Shown here: positions 7,451 through 12,809 of the stretch, piece by piece
How the letters are laid out: every line of letters begins with the position of its first letter
Position numbering within the stretch: position 1 is the first letter of the stretch
Assembly: GCA_026785965.1 (NCBI GenBank)
Contig: JAJAYY010000137.1
Coordinates: forward strand, 1-12,809
Direction: 5' to 3'
Length of the DNA: 12,809 bases
Source: Sphingomonas bacterium
Lineage (GTDB): Bacteria; Pseudomonadota; Alphaproteobacteria; Sphingomonadales; Sphingomonadaceae
The notes under the pieces: model-generated
Told to the model about the DNA's origin: nothing
The model's database searches: none
Seen by the model: only the letters and a program-made list of their open reading frames with translations
Made by a program: the position numbers and the translations under genes

Positions 7451-7475
7451 CCCGCAATGCCGAGGCATTAGCGGG
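7451..7475. other. Hairpin upstream of the riboswitch
   Basis: CCCGC-AATGCC and GGCATT-A-GCGGG form an 11-bp stem with one bulged base and a very tight loop. No T-run follows on either strand, so it is not a canonical intrinsic terminator. It lies between the end of the upstream minus-strand gene and aptamer 1. It may stabilise the 5' end of the gcv transcript or weakly insulate it from read-through. Confidence 0.4.
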
Positions 7476-7486
7476 AGACGCATCAG

Positions 7487-7515
7487 GCTCTGGCGACGTG
7501 CCGAGCGCCTGTCAA
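7487..7515 (-). promoter_or_regulatory. Candidate promoter of the gcv operon
   Basis: A perfect -35 box TTGACA lies at 7510-7515. With a 17-base spacer the -10 position (7487-7492) reads CAGAGC, a poor match, which limits confidence, although -10 boxes are often loose in alphaproteobacteria. Transcription would start near 7480, placing the hairpin and riboswitch in the leader. The -35 overlaps a 12-bp palindrome (7512-7523). Confidence 0.35.
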
Positions 7516-7523
7516 CGCGTTGA
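7512..7523. promoter_or_regulatory. 12-bp perfect palindrome overlapping the candidate gcv -35 box
   Basis: TCAACGCGTTGA is a perfect palindrome sharing four bases with the TTGACA element. A site here would suit a dimeric repressor. No regulator gene is adjacent and no known operator is recognised, so a role is only suggested. Confidence 0.3.
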
Positions 7524-7532
7524 TTGGCGAGT

Positions 7533-8189
7533 CTAGCGCGTCGCGTTATATTGCAGCTGCGCCTGGGTCAGCTGAAAGCCGATCAGATGCTCGAAGGTAG
7601 CGCGCGCGACCGCGGCACGGATCGCGGGGTCGCTTAGCGGGTCGATCGCGGCGTCGACTTCGCCTGATTTGCGTTCCTTGGTCAGCTCGGCGCGGACGTT
7701 TTCGGGAAGCGAGGTGGCGGCGCGATTGATCCGCACGATCGCCTGGCTGTTGCCCGAACCGCGCTGGCTGCCGGCGGGGAAGTTGACCGCCACCTGCCCG
7801 ACGCGCTTGGCGACGACCTGCGCGCCGGCCTGCATCGCAATATCGTAAAACGGCAGCACGACGGTGCGCGCGGCGCCGGCATCGCGCCGTGTCGCGACAA
7901 TGTCGAAGCTTGCGGTCGAGACGATCGACTGATCGCCTTCGTCGCACGTGGCGCGGACGTTGGTCATCGTCGCGACGACGTCGATCGCCGCCGAATCCTG
8001 GCGATTGGCCGGATCGAACAAGGTGACATCACCGGTCGACGCGGGAATCGCGACCTGCGGACAGACGGTGCGGCGGGTATAGACCCCGCCGTCTTCGAGT
8101 TGCTTGCGCCCGCCGCCCGCCGCGGTGGCAAGCAGGAGCGAGACGAGAACGAGGCTGCGGGCTTTCACGAAGGACGATCCCCTCTTCAT
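7533..8189 (-). CDS. Exported protein of unknown function
   Basis: A 218-residue protein that I cannot assign. The N-terminus is a signal peptide: basic MKRGSSFVKAR, a hydrophobic stretch at 12-22, and a likely cleavage after ATAA or the following glycines. There is no lipobox cysteine. The mature part has two cysteines (Cys43 and Cys82) that could form a disulfide, alternating beta-like strands across about 55-155, and a more helical, charged C-terminus (LPENVRAELTKERKSGEVDAAI onward in part). The frame is open upstream to 8372, but ATG 8189 gives the signal peptide. GTG at 8168 is a real alternative, since GAGGGGA lies about 9-10 bases before it and the shorter start still keeps a signal peptide. 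It is divergent from ispH, with no sign of function from context. Confidence 0.8.
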   Translation of the reverse strand: MKRGSSFVKARSLVLVSLLLATAAGGGRKQLEDGGVYTRRTVCPQVAIPASTGDVTLFDPANRQDSAAIDVVATMTNVRATCDEGDQSIVSTASFDIVATRRDAGAARTVVLPFYDIAMQAGAQVVAKRVGQVAVNFPAGSQRGSGNSQAIVRINRAATSLPENVRAELTKERKSGEVDAAIDPLSDPAIRAAVARATFEHLIGFQLTQAQLQYNATR

Positions 8190-8241
8190 GGCGCGTCCGG
8201 ACGGGAATGCCGGGCAAGCGCACGAAACATGATTGGCCGCC

Positions 8242-8270
8242 GTCATAGGAAGCCCCTTACAAGGCTGCAA
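8242..8270 (-). promoter_or_regulatory. Candidate promoter for the exported-protein gene
   Basis: On the minus strand, TTGCAG (8265-8270) and TATGAC (8242-8247) are separated by exactly 17 bases, with 3/6 and 4/6 matches to the sigma-70 consensus. It lies in the 103-base gap between this gene and the divergent ispH. The match is modest. No convincing ispH promoter was found in the same gap. Confidence 0.3.
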
Positions 8271-8292
8271 GCAATCGCTTACATCGCCGATC

Positions 8293-9240
8293 ATGGCCGA
8301 CACCAAACCATCGCTCCACCTACTGATCGCGGCGCCGCGCGGGTTCTGCGCCGGGGTCGACCGAGCGATCAAGATCGTCGAGCTGGCGATCGAGCGCCAC
8401 GGCCCGCCGGTCTATGTTCGCCACGAAATTGTCCACAATCGCTACGTCGTTGATCGGCTGCGCGGGATGGGCGCGGTGTTTGTCGAGGATCTCGACGAGG
8501 TTCCCGATGGCCGGCCGGTAGTGTTTTCGGCGCATGGCGTGCCCAAAGTGGTGCCCGCGGCGGCCGAAGCTCGCGGGCTCGACTACCTCGACGCCACCTG
8601 CCCGTTGGTGAGCAAGGTCCACCGCCAGGCGCAGCGATTGATCGAGGCCGGACTGCATATCCTGTTCATCGGCCATTCGGGCCATCCCGAAGTGATCGGC
8701 ACCTTCGGCCAGGTTCCTGCCGGCGCGATGACGCTGATCGAGACCGCCGACGACGCGCGGAGTATCGTCGCGGCCAATCCCGGCGCGCTGTCATTCCTGA
8801 CCCAGACCACCTTGTCGGTCGACGACACCGCCGAGATCGTCGCCATCCTCCAGCAGCGCTTCCCCGCGATCCGCGCACCCAAGGGCGAAGACATTTGCTA
8901 CGCGACCACCAATCGCCAGGCGGCGGTCAAGGCGATCGCGCCGCAGTGCGAGCATATGTTGGTGATCGGTGCCCCCAACAGCAGCAATTCGCTGCGCCTC
9001 GCCGAAGTCGCCGAACGGCTCGGGGTGCGAGCGCAGCTGATCCAGCGCGCAGCCGAGATCGACTGGACGGCGCTCGGCCAGCCGGCAACGCTCGGGCTGA
9101 CCGCCGGCGCCTCGGCCCCCGAAATCCTGGTCAGCGAAGTGATCGAGGCGCTTCAACAGCGATTCGAATTGCGGATCGAGGAAACCGCTCACCTCACCGA
9201 AGACATGGTGTTCAAGCTGCCGCGGGCGCTCGTCGCCTGA
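8293..9240 (+). CDS. ispH: 4-hydroxy-3-methylbut-2-enyl diphosphate reductase
   Basis: A 315-residue protein of standard IspH length. It catalyses the last step of the MEP isoprenoid pathway, reducing HMBPP to IPP and DMAPP with a [4Fe-4S] cluster. The three cluster ligands are present: Cys19 (GFCAGVDRA), Cys103 (ATCPLV) and Cys202 (ICYATTNRQ). Substrate-site residues are also in place: His48 (HEIVHNR), His81 (SAHGV), His131 and the proton-relay Glu133 (GHSGHPE), and the [10 protein letters not shown] segment near 170-179. The ATG at 8293 gives the usual short N-terminus before [12 protein letters not shown]; the in-frame ATG at 8233 would add 20 unconserved residues. No obvious Shine-Dalgarno is seen. 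rnhA follows after one base. Confidence 0.97.
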   Translation: MADTKPSLHLLIAAPRGFCAGVDRAIKIVELAIERHGPPVYVRHEIVHNRYVVDRLRGMGAVFVEDLDEVPDGRPVVFSAHGVPKVVPAAAEARGLDYLDATCPLVSKVHRQAQRLIEAGLHILFIGHSGHPEVIGTFGQVPAGAMTLIETADDARSIVAANPGALSFLTQTTLSVDDTAEIVAILQQRFPAIRAPKGEDICYATTNRQAAVKAIAPQCEHMLVIGAPNSSNSLRLAEVAERLGVRAQLIQRAAEIDWTALGQPATLGLTAGASAPEILVSEVIEALQQRFELRIEETAHLTEDMVFKLPRALVA

Positions 9241-9241
9241 C

Positions 9242-9688
9242 ATGAGCGAGCTGCCGCACGTCGAAATTTTCACCGATGGCGCGTGCAAAGGCAACCCCGG
9301 CCCGGGCGGCTGGGGGGCGTTGATTCGCTCGGGCGCGCGCGAGCGCGAGCTGTCGGGGGGCGAAAATCCGTCGACCAACAACCGCATGGAGCTGATGGCC
9401 GCGATCGAGGCGCTCAATGCGCTGACCAAGCCGTGCCGGGTCGAGCTGACCACCGACAGCAATTATGTCCGCGACGGGATCATGAAGTGGATTCACGGCT
9501 GGCGCAGGAACGGTTGGAAGACCGCCGACCGCAAGCCGGTCAAGAATGCCGAGCTGTGGCAAGCGCTGCTTGAGGCGAGCGCGCGCCATCAGATCCGCTG
9601 GCATTGGGGCCAGGGCCACGCCGGCCAGCCCGAAAATGAGCGCGCCGATCTGCTCGCTTGCGCCGCCGCCGAGGCGCAGCGGCGCTAA
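9242..9688 (+). CDS. rnhA: Ribonuclease HI
   Basis: A 148-residue cytoplasmic nuclease of standard length that cuts the RNA strand of RNA-DNA hybrids. All catalytic residues are visible: Asp12 ([16 protein letters not shown]), Glu50 (NNRMELMAA), Asp72 (TTDSNYV), His126 (GQGHAG) and Asp136 (NERAD). The basic protrusion typical of the bacterial type I enzyme ([21 protein letters not shown], about 82-102 in part) is present. It starts one base after the ispH stop, so the two are probably co-transcribed. Its TAA overlaps the stop codon of the convergent FAD oxidoreductase gene (CTAA, 9685-9688). Confidence 0.97.
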   Translation: MSELPHVEIFTDGACKGNPGPGGWGALIRSGARERELSGGENPSTNNRMELMAAIEALNALTKPCRVELTTDSNYVRDGIMKWIHGWRRNGWKTADRKPVKNAELWQALLEASARHQIRWHWGQGHAGQPENERADLLACAAAEAQRR

Positions 9689-10734
9689 CCGAATCGCGCC
9701 GGGTCGAACGGCATGGGATCGAGTGCGGGCTGATCGCCGAGCAGCAATGCAGCGGCCAGCGCCGAGGCGGCAGGCGCGGTCTGGATTCCGAATCCACCCT
9801 GCCCCACACACCAGAAAAAGCCCGGTTGGGCGCGGTCGAAGCCGTACACCGGGATTCGATCGGGAGCGAAGCTGCGCAGACCCGCCCAGCGACGCTCGAC
9901 CGCCTCGACCGGCCAGTCGACGACTTGCTCGAAGCGCGCGATCGCGGTTGCGACATCGATTTCCTCGGCCGCCGCGTCGCACGGCGCGCTGTCGGTCTCG
10001 TCATGCGGGCTGAGCCAGATCGATCGGTCGCCCTCGCCCTTGAAGTAGAACCCGCCATCGGCATCGGCGACCAACGGCAGGTGGCGCAACCCGTTCTGGC
10101 CGACTCGCAGCTGGACCATCGTCCGCCGCTTGGGGGTGATGCCGAGCGGCGCAACTGCGGCGATCTTCGCGACCGGATCGGCCCACGCCCCGGCGGCGTT
10201 GACCAGGATTGACGCGGTGACCCGCGCGCCCTCGGCGAGCGTGGCGATCCACGTCTTGCCATCCCATACGGCCGCAACCAGCCCCGCGGCGGTGCGCACT
10301 TGGCCCCCGCCGCGGCGCAGCTCGGCGAGGTAATGCGCATGGAGCGCGGCGACATCGATATCGGCGCAGCTCGGCTCGTCGCGCCCGTGCTGCCAGGCAA
10401 AGCGAAGCCCGGGGATGCGCGCCTCCAGCGCGGCGCGATCGAGCCGCTCAAGCGCGGGGAGCGAATCGAAGACGTAGGCCCTGGCGAGGTGAATCGCGCC
10501 GCGAGTGCGCAACCAGCCGTGCCCGGCGAGGAAATCATGACTCGCGCGACTCAGCGGGATCACCGCGGGGCCGCCATAGCTTTCGAGCCAGAACGCCGCC
10601 GAACGGCCGGTGGCGTGACGCCCGCATTGGTCCTCAGCCTCGACCAGCAACACGCGCCGTCGACCCGCCAGCGCGGCACCAAGCCCGGCCCCGGCGATCC
10701 CGCCGCCAATGATAAGGATGTCAAAATCGACCAT
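9685..10734 (-). CDS. DAO-type FAD-dependent oxidoreductase, D-arginine dehydrogenase-like
   Basis: A 349-residue flavoprotein of the D-amino-acid oxidase/DadA superfamily. The FAD-binding GxGxxG is IIGGGIAG (Gly10, Gly12, Gly15), with Glu32 at the end of strand 2 for the ribose. HATGRSAA (40-47), the [13 protein letters not shown] block, [28 protein letters not shown] and [17 protein letters not shown] near the C-terminus resemble, from memory, Pseudomonas D-arginine dehydrogenase (DauA) more than DadA or glycine oxidase. The residues just after TGRSAA (FWL here) differ from my recollection of DauA, so the substrate may not be D-arginine. It would deaminate a D-amino acid or related amine, passing electrons to the respiratory chain or oxygen. 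It starts 51 bases from, and divergent to, cpaA; a functional link is not evident. Confidence 0.85.
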   Translation of the reverse strand: MVDFDILIIGGGIAGAGLGAALAGRRRVLLVEAEDQCGRHATGRSAAFWLESYGGPAVIPLSRASHDFLAGHGWLRTRGAIHLARAYVFDSLPALERLDRAALEARIPGLRFAWQHGRDEPSCADIDVAALHAHYLAELRRGGGQVRTAAGLVAAVWDGKTWIATLAEGARVTASILVNAAGAWADPVAKIAAVAPLGITPKRRTMVQLRVGQNGLRHLPLVADADGGFYFKGEGDRSIWLSPHDETDSAPCDAAAEEIDVATAIARFEQVVDWPVEAVERRWAGLRSFAPDRIPVYGFDRAQPGFFWCVGQGGFGIQTAPAASALAAALLLGDQPALDPMPFDPARFG

Positions 10735-10785
10735 CTTCGCGGTGTGGTTACGGTTTGATAAGCCGCGCCGTCTAGGGGTGTCTCG

Positions 10786-11259
10786 ATGGACAAGATGCTA
10801 TTGACCGATTTGCTGTGCGCAACGCTCGCCCTGATGCTGCTGTGGGCGGCGGTGGTCGACATCCGAACGCGCACCATCGGCAACGGCCTAAACCTCGCGA
10901 TTGCGCTGATGGCGCCATTGTTCTGGTGGGTGATGGGGGTCGAGCTGTGGCCCGATGCAGCGATTCGCGTTGCGGTCGCGGTCGGCGTGTTCCTGTTATT
11001 CGCTGTGGCATTCCAGATGGGCGCGATGGGCGGGGGCGACGTCAAGCTCGCCGCCGCGCTCGCTTTATGGTTCGCGCCGGCCGACACCTTGTTCCTGATC
11101 GTGCTGATGTCGCTCGCCGGCGGTGTGCTGACCGTAATCGTGATGATCGAACATCGTCTCAAGAAAAACGAAGGCCGTCCGGAAGTTCCGTACGGCGTCG
11201 CCATCGCGTTCGGCGGTTTGTGGTTACTCGCCCAACGCTTTCTTAACCATTTTGCCTGA
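10786..11259 (+). CDS. cpaA: Prepilin peptidase CpaA (A24 family, tad/Flp pilus)
   Basis: A 157-residue, mostly hydrophobic protein matching the small TadV/CpaA type of type IV prepilin peptidase, which lacks the N-methylase domain. The two catalytic aspartates of the family are visible: Asp25 in VVDIRTRTIGN and Asp85 in MGGGDVKLAAA, which fits the GxGD motif. About five hydrophobic helices are seen, and PYGVAIAFGG near the C-terminus is typical. It cleaves the leader of Flp prepilins at the inner membrane. The ATG at 10786 follows AGGGGTG with suitable spacing; ATG at 10795 would drop only three residues. It is the first gene of a cpaABC run; no flp pilin gene lies in the short gap before it. 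Confidence 0.93.
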   Translation: MDKMLLTDLLCATLALMLLWAAVVDIRTRTIGNGLNLAIALMAPLFWWVMGVELWPDAAIRVAVAVGVFLLFAVAFQMGAMGGGDVKLAAALALWFAPADTLFLIVLMSLAGGVLTVIVMIEHRLKKNEGRPEVPYGVAIAFGGLWLLAQRFLNHFA

Positions 11260-11260
11260 T

Positions 11261-11284
11261 GGTTCCCGGACATTGAGGGAAACC
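11261..11284 (+). other. Small hairpin between cpaA and cpaB
   Basis: GGTTCCC (11261-11267) pairs with GGGAAACC (11277-11284), leaving one bulged A, with a 9-base loop; only TTTAG follows. It begins one base after the cpaA stop codon and before the cpaB Shine-Dalgarno (GGGGAGG at about 11290-11297). The T-run is too short for a strong terminator; it could trim or partly attenuate the message. Confidence 0.35.
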
Positions 11285-11306
11285 CTTTAGGGGAGGCGTA
11301 CTCGCC

Positions 11307-12365
11307 ATGGACGTGAAGAAAGTCGCGCTGCTCATCGGAGCGCTGGTCATTGCGGTGGTTACCGCGGTCATGGCCAAGAACATGTTTACCGGAGCCGGGG
11401 CCGAATCGGCCGCGGCCGCGCCGGCGGTGCCGCTGGGACCCAAGGTCCTGGTCGCGCGCAAGGCGTTGCCGGTGGGCACGATCATCGACGCCGAAAGCCT
11501 TGCCTATCAGGCCTGGCCGCAGGAGCTCGTCCAGGGTGACTATTACACCGAGGGTTCGCCCGACAGAGATCCGGCCAAGATGATCGGTACGGTTGTTCGC
11601 AACCCGATCACCGCCGGTCAGCCGATCACCAAGGGCGCGCTGGTCGGTCCCAACGATCGCGGCTTCCTTGCCGCGGCGCTTGGCCCGGGGATGCGTGCGG
11701 TCACCGTTCCGGTGTCGAACACCAGCGGCGTCGCCGGCTTCATCTTCCCGGGCGACCGGGTCGACATGGTGCTGACCCAGGCGGTCACCGGCGGCGGCGA
11801 AGGCCCCCCGCTCAAGGTGTCCGAAACGATCGTGCGCAACTTGCGCGTGCTCGCCACCGATCAGCGCATCGACAGCAAGAACGCCGAAGGCAAGACCGAA
11901 GTGAAGACCTTCGCCTCGGTGACCTTCGAAGCCACCCCGCGCATTGCCGAGAAAATCGCCGTCGCCCAGTCGATGGGCACGTTGAGCCTCGCGCTGCGCT
12001 CGATCGCCGACAACACTGCCGAACTCGAGCGCGCTGTCGCCGCGGGTGAAGTCAAGGTTCCGGCCGGCACCAACCCGGCCGACGAGCGGCGGATTCTGCT
12101 CGCCGTCGCCAACCGCCCGGTCGACAATAATACGACCTTCACGACCGGGGGCGACGTGTCGCGTTTCCAGCGCCGTTCGGTGCCGTCGCGGGCCAGCGAG
12201 TCCACCTCGTCGGGTGGCGACAGCCTCAACCAATTTGCCAACGCCATGCTGCGCGGTGTTGCGCCGGCCGCCCCCGCTTCGGGTGGTGCACCGGTGATTT
12301 CGGGCCCGTCGGTCCGGGTCGCGCGCGGTAACAATGTCACCGTCGTTCCGGTGGGAGCACGTTAA
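11307..12365 (+). CDS. cpaB: Flp/tad pilus assembly protein CpaB (RcpC)
   Basis: A 352-residue protein with a single N-terminal membrane segment (about 6-24) and the rest in the periplasm. A SAF domain follows (about 46-115: VLVARKALPVGTIIDAESL, then NPITAGQPITKGALV), then the RcpC/CpaB core, with AVTVPVSNTSGVAGFIFPGDRVDM (about 131-154 in part) and TLSLALRS (near 225-232) as landmarks. The C-terminal ~70 residues are Ser/Ala/Gly-rich and poorly structured. CpaB works with the CpaC secretin in tad pilus assembly. The ATG at 11307 is preceded by a strong GGGGAGG. It is 47 bases after cpaA and one base before cpaC, so it should be co-transcribed with both. Confidence 0.93.
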   Translation: MDVKKVALLIGALVIAVVTAVMAKNMFTGAGAESAAAAPAVPLGPKVLVARKALPVGTIIDAESLAYQAWPQELVQGDYYTEGSPDRDPAKMIGTVVRNPITAGQPITKGALVGPNDRGFLAAALGPGMRAVTVPVSNTSGVAGFIFPGDRVDMVLTQAVTGGGEGPPLKVSETIVRNLRVLATDQRIDSKNAEGKTEVKTFASVTFEATPRIAEKIAVAQSMGTLSLALRSIADNTAELERAVAAGEVKVPAGTNPADERRILLAVANRPVDNNTTFTTGGDVSRFQRRSVPSRASESTSSGGDSLNQFANAMLRGVAPAAPASGGAPVISGPSVRVARGNNVTVVPVGAR

Positions 12366-12366
12366 G

Positions 12367-12809
12367 ATGAGCAACCTCATGATCCGCCGCCGCGCTCGCC
12401 TGGGCACTGCCCTTGCCGCGCTGGCCCTTGGTCTTGGCCCCGTCGCCATCGCCATCCCCGCTCCCGCCGCCGCGCAAGCCGCGCGTCCGTCGGAAACGCT
12501 CAACCTGTCGCAGAACACCGGGACCCTGGTGCGCCTGTCGTCGCCGATGTCCGACGTGTTCGTCGCCAATGACAGCATCGCCGACATCCAGGTGCGCTCA
12601 TCGACCCAGCTTTATGTGTTCGGCAAGTCGTCGGGTGAAACCACGATCTACGCCACCGACAAGGGTGGCCGCGTGGTCTACGCCGCCAATGTCCGCGTCG
12701 GCACCAATGTCGGCTCGGTCGGCGAGATGCTGCGCCTGGCGATGCCCGAAGCCAATATTCAGGCAACTCCGATGAACAACCTCGTGCTACTCACCGGCAC
12801 CGTCGGCTC
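12367..12809 (+). CDS. cpaC: Flp/tad pilus secretin CpaC (partial, C-terminus beyond right edge)
   Basis: 147 complete codons are visible before the edge. A signal peptide spans about 1-37 (MIRRRAR basic part, Ala/Leu-rich core, cleavage near AAAQA). Next comes the secretin N-terminal domain of CpaC/RcpA: SETLNLSQNTGTLVRL, then VFVANDSIADIQV and VFGKSSGETTIYATD. NLVLLTGTVG at the right edge is the start of the BON/N1-like domain. The beta-barrel secretin domain lies beyond the window. It forms the outer-membrane channel for the pilus. The ATG at 12367 is one base after the cpaB stop; the second Met (12379) would also keep the signal peptide. Confidence 0.92.
   Translation, partial: MSNLMIRRRARLGTALAALALGLGPVAIAIPAPAAAQAARPSETLNLSQNTGTLVRLSSPMSDVFVANDSIADIQVRSSTQLYVFGKSSGETTIYATDKGGRVVYAANVRVGTNVGSVGEMLRLAMPEANIQATPMNNLVLLTGTVG

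Noticed and set aside
8233..8292. Upstream in-frame ATG for IspH
   Set aside because: The 20 extra residues are not typical of IspH, and the stretch overlaps the candidate divergent promoter.
10560..12587. Very long open frame (675 codons) on the minus strand opposite cpaA, cpaB and the start of cpaC
   Set aside because: It lies antisense to three genes with clear families. Its translation is low-complexity, rich in Arg, Gly, His and Asp, with no recognisable domain. GC-rich third positions suppress stop codons on the opposite strand.
1..12809. Defence island, CRISPR array, transposase, integrase, attachment site or tRNA
   Set aside because: No direct repeats with spacers, no terminal inverted repeats with a transposase, no cloverleaf-like sequence, and no toxin, nuclease or helicase proteins other than RNase HI were seen. 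The window is ordinary chromosomal core.

Overview
The window is high-GC, tightly packed bacterial DNA. The likely source is an alphaproteobacterium of the Sphingomonadales. This is inferred from base composition, the two-subunit glycine dehydrogenase (gcvPA/gcvPB), the ABA4-like and DUF938 genes and a cpaABC (tad) pilus cluster; no single marker proves it. Almost all of the sequence is coding. The only non-coding stretch over 300 bases is 7197-7532.

Layout. (1) 1-910: the N-terminal part of a PilZ-domain protein on the minus strand runs off the left edge, divergent from a PAP2-family membrane phosphatase. (2) 860-7515, minus strand: a glycine-cleavage operon read right to left, in the order gcvT, gcvH, a SAM-dependent methyltransferase, gcvPA, gcvPB, an ABA4-like membrane protein, and a DUF938 methyltransferase-like protein. 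Four of the six junctions overlap by 1 or 4 bases (TGATG or ATGA); the other two have gaps of 3 and about 14 bases. The leader carries a tandem glycine riboswitch (about 7253-7450) and, just before gcvT, two mutually exclusive GC-rich hairpins that look like a translational switch. (3) 7533-8189, minus strand: an exported protein of unknown function. (4) 8293-9688, plus strand: ispH and rnhA, one base apart. (5) 9685-10734, minus strand: a DAO-type FAD oxidoreductase resembling D-arginine dehydrogenase, whose stop codon overlaps that of rnhA. (6) 10786 to the right edge, plus strand: cpaA, cpaB and the start of cpaC, which make and export Flp/tad pili.

How the genes work together. GcvT, GcvH and GcvPA/PB form the glycine-specific part of the glycine cleavage system; the shared L-protein (lipoamide dehydrogenase) is not here. 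Glycine bound by the riboswitch should raise expression of the whole seven-gene unit, so the two methyltransferase-like proteins and the ABA4-like protein are probably glycine-responsive too. CpaA is the prepilin peptidase, CpaB a periplasmic/inner-membrane assembly factor and CpaC the outer-membrane secretin; the rest of the tad locus presumably lies beyond the right edge.

I see no new defence system, mobile element, CRISPR array, tRNA or rRNA. The observations most worth following up are the expression platform of the riboswitch, the methyltransferase embedded in the gcv operon with its odd start codon, and the extra passengers at the end of that operon.
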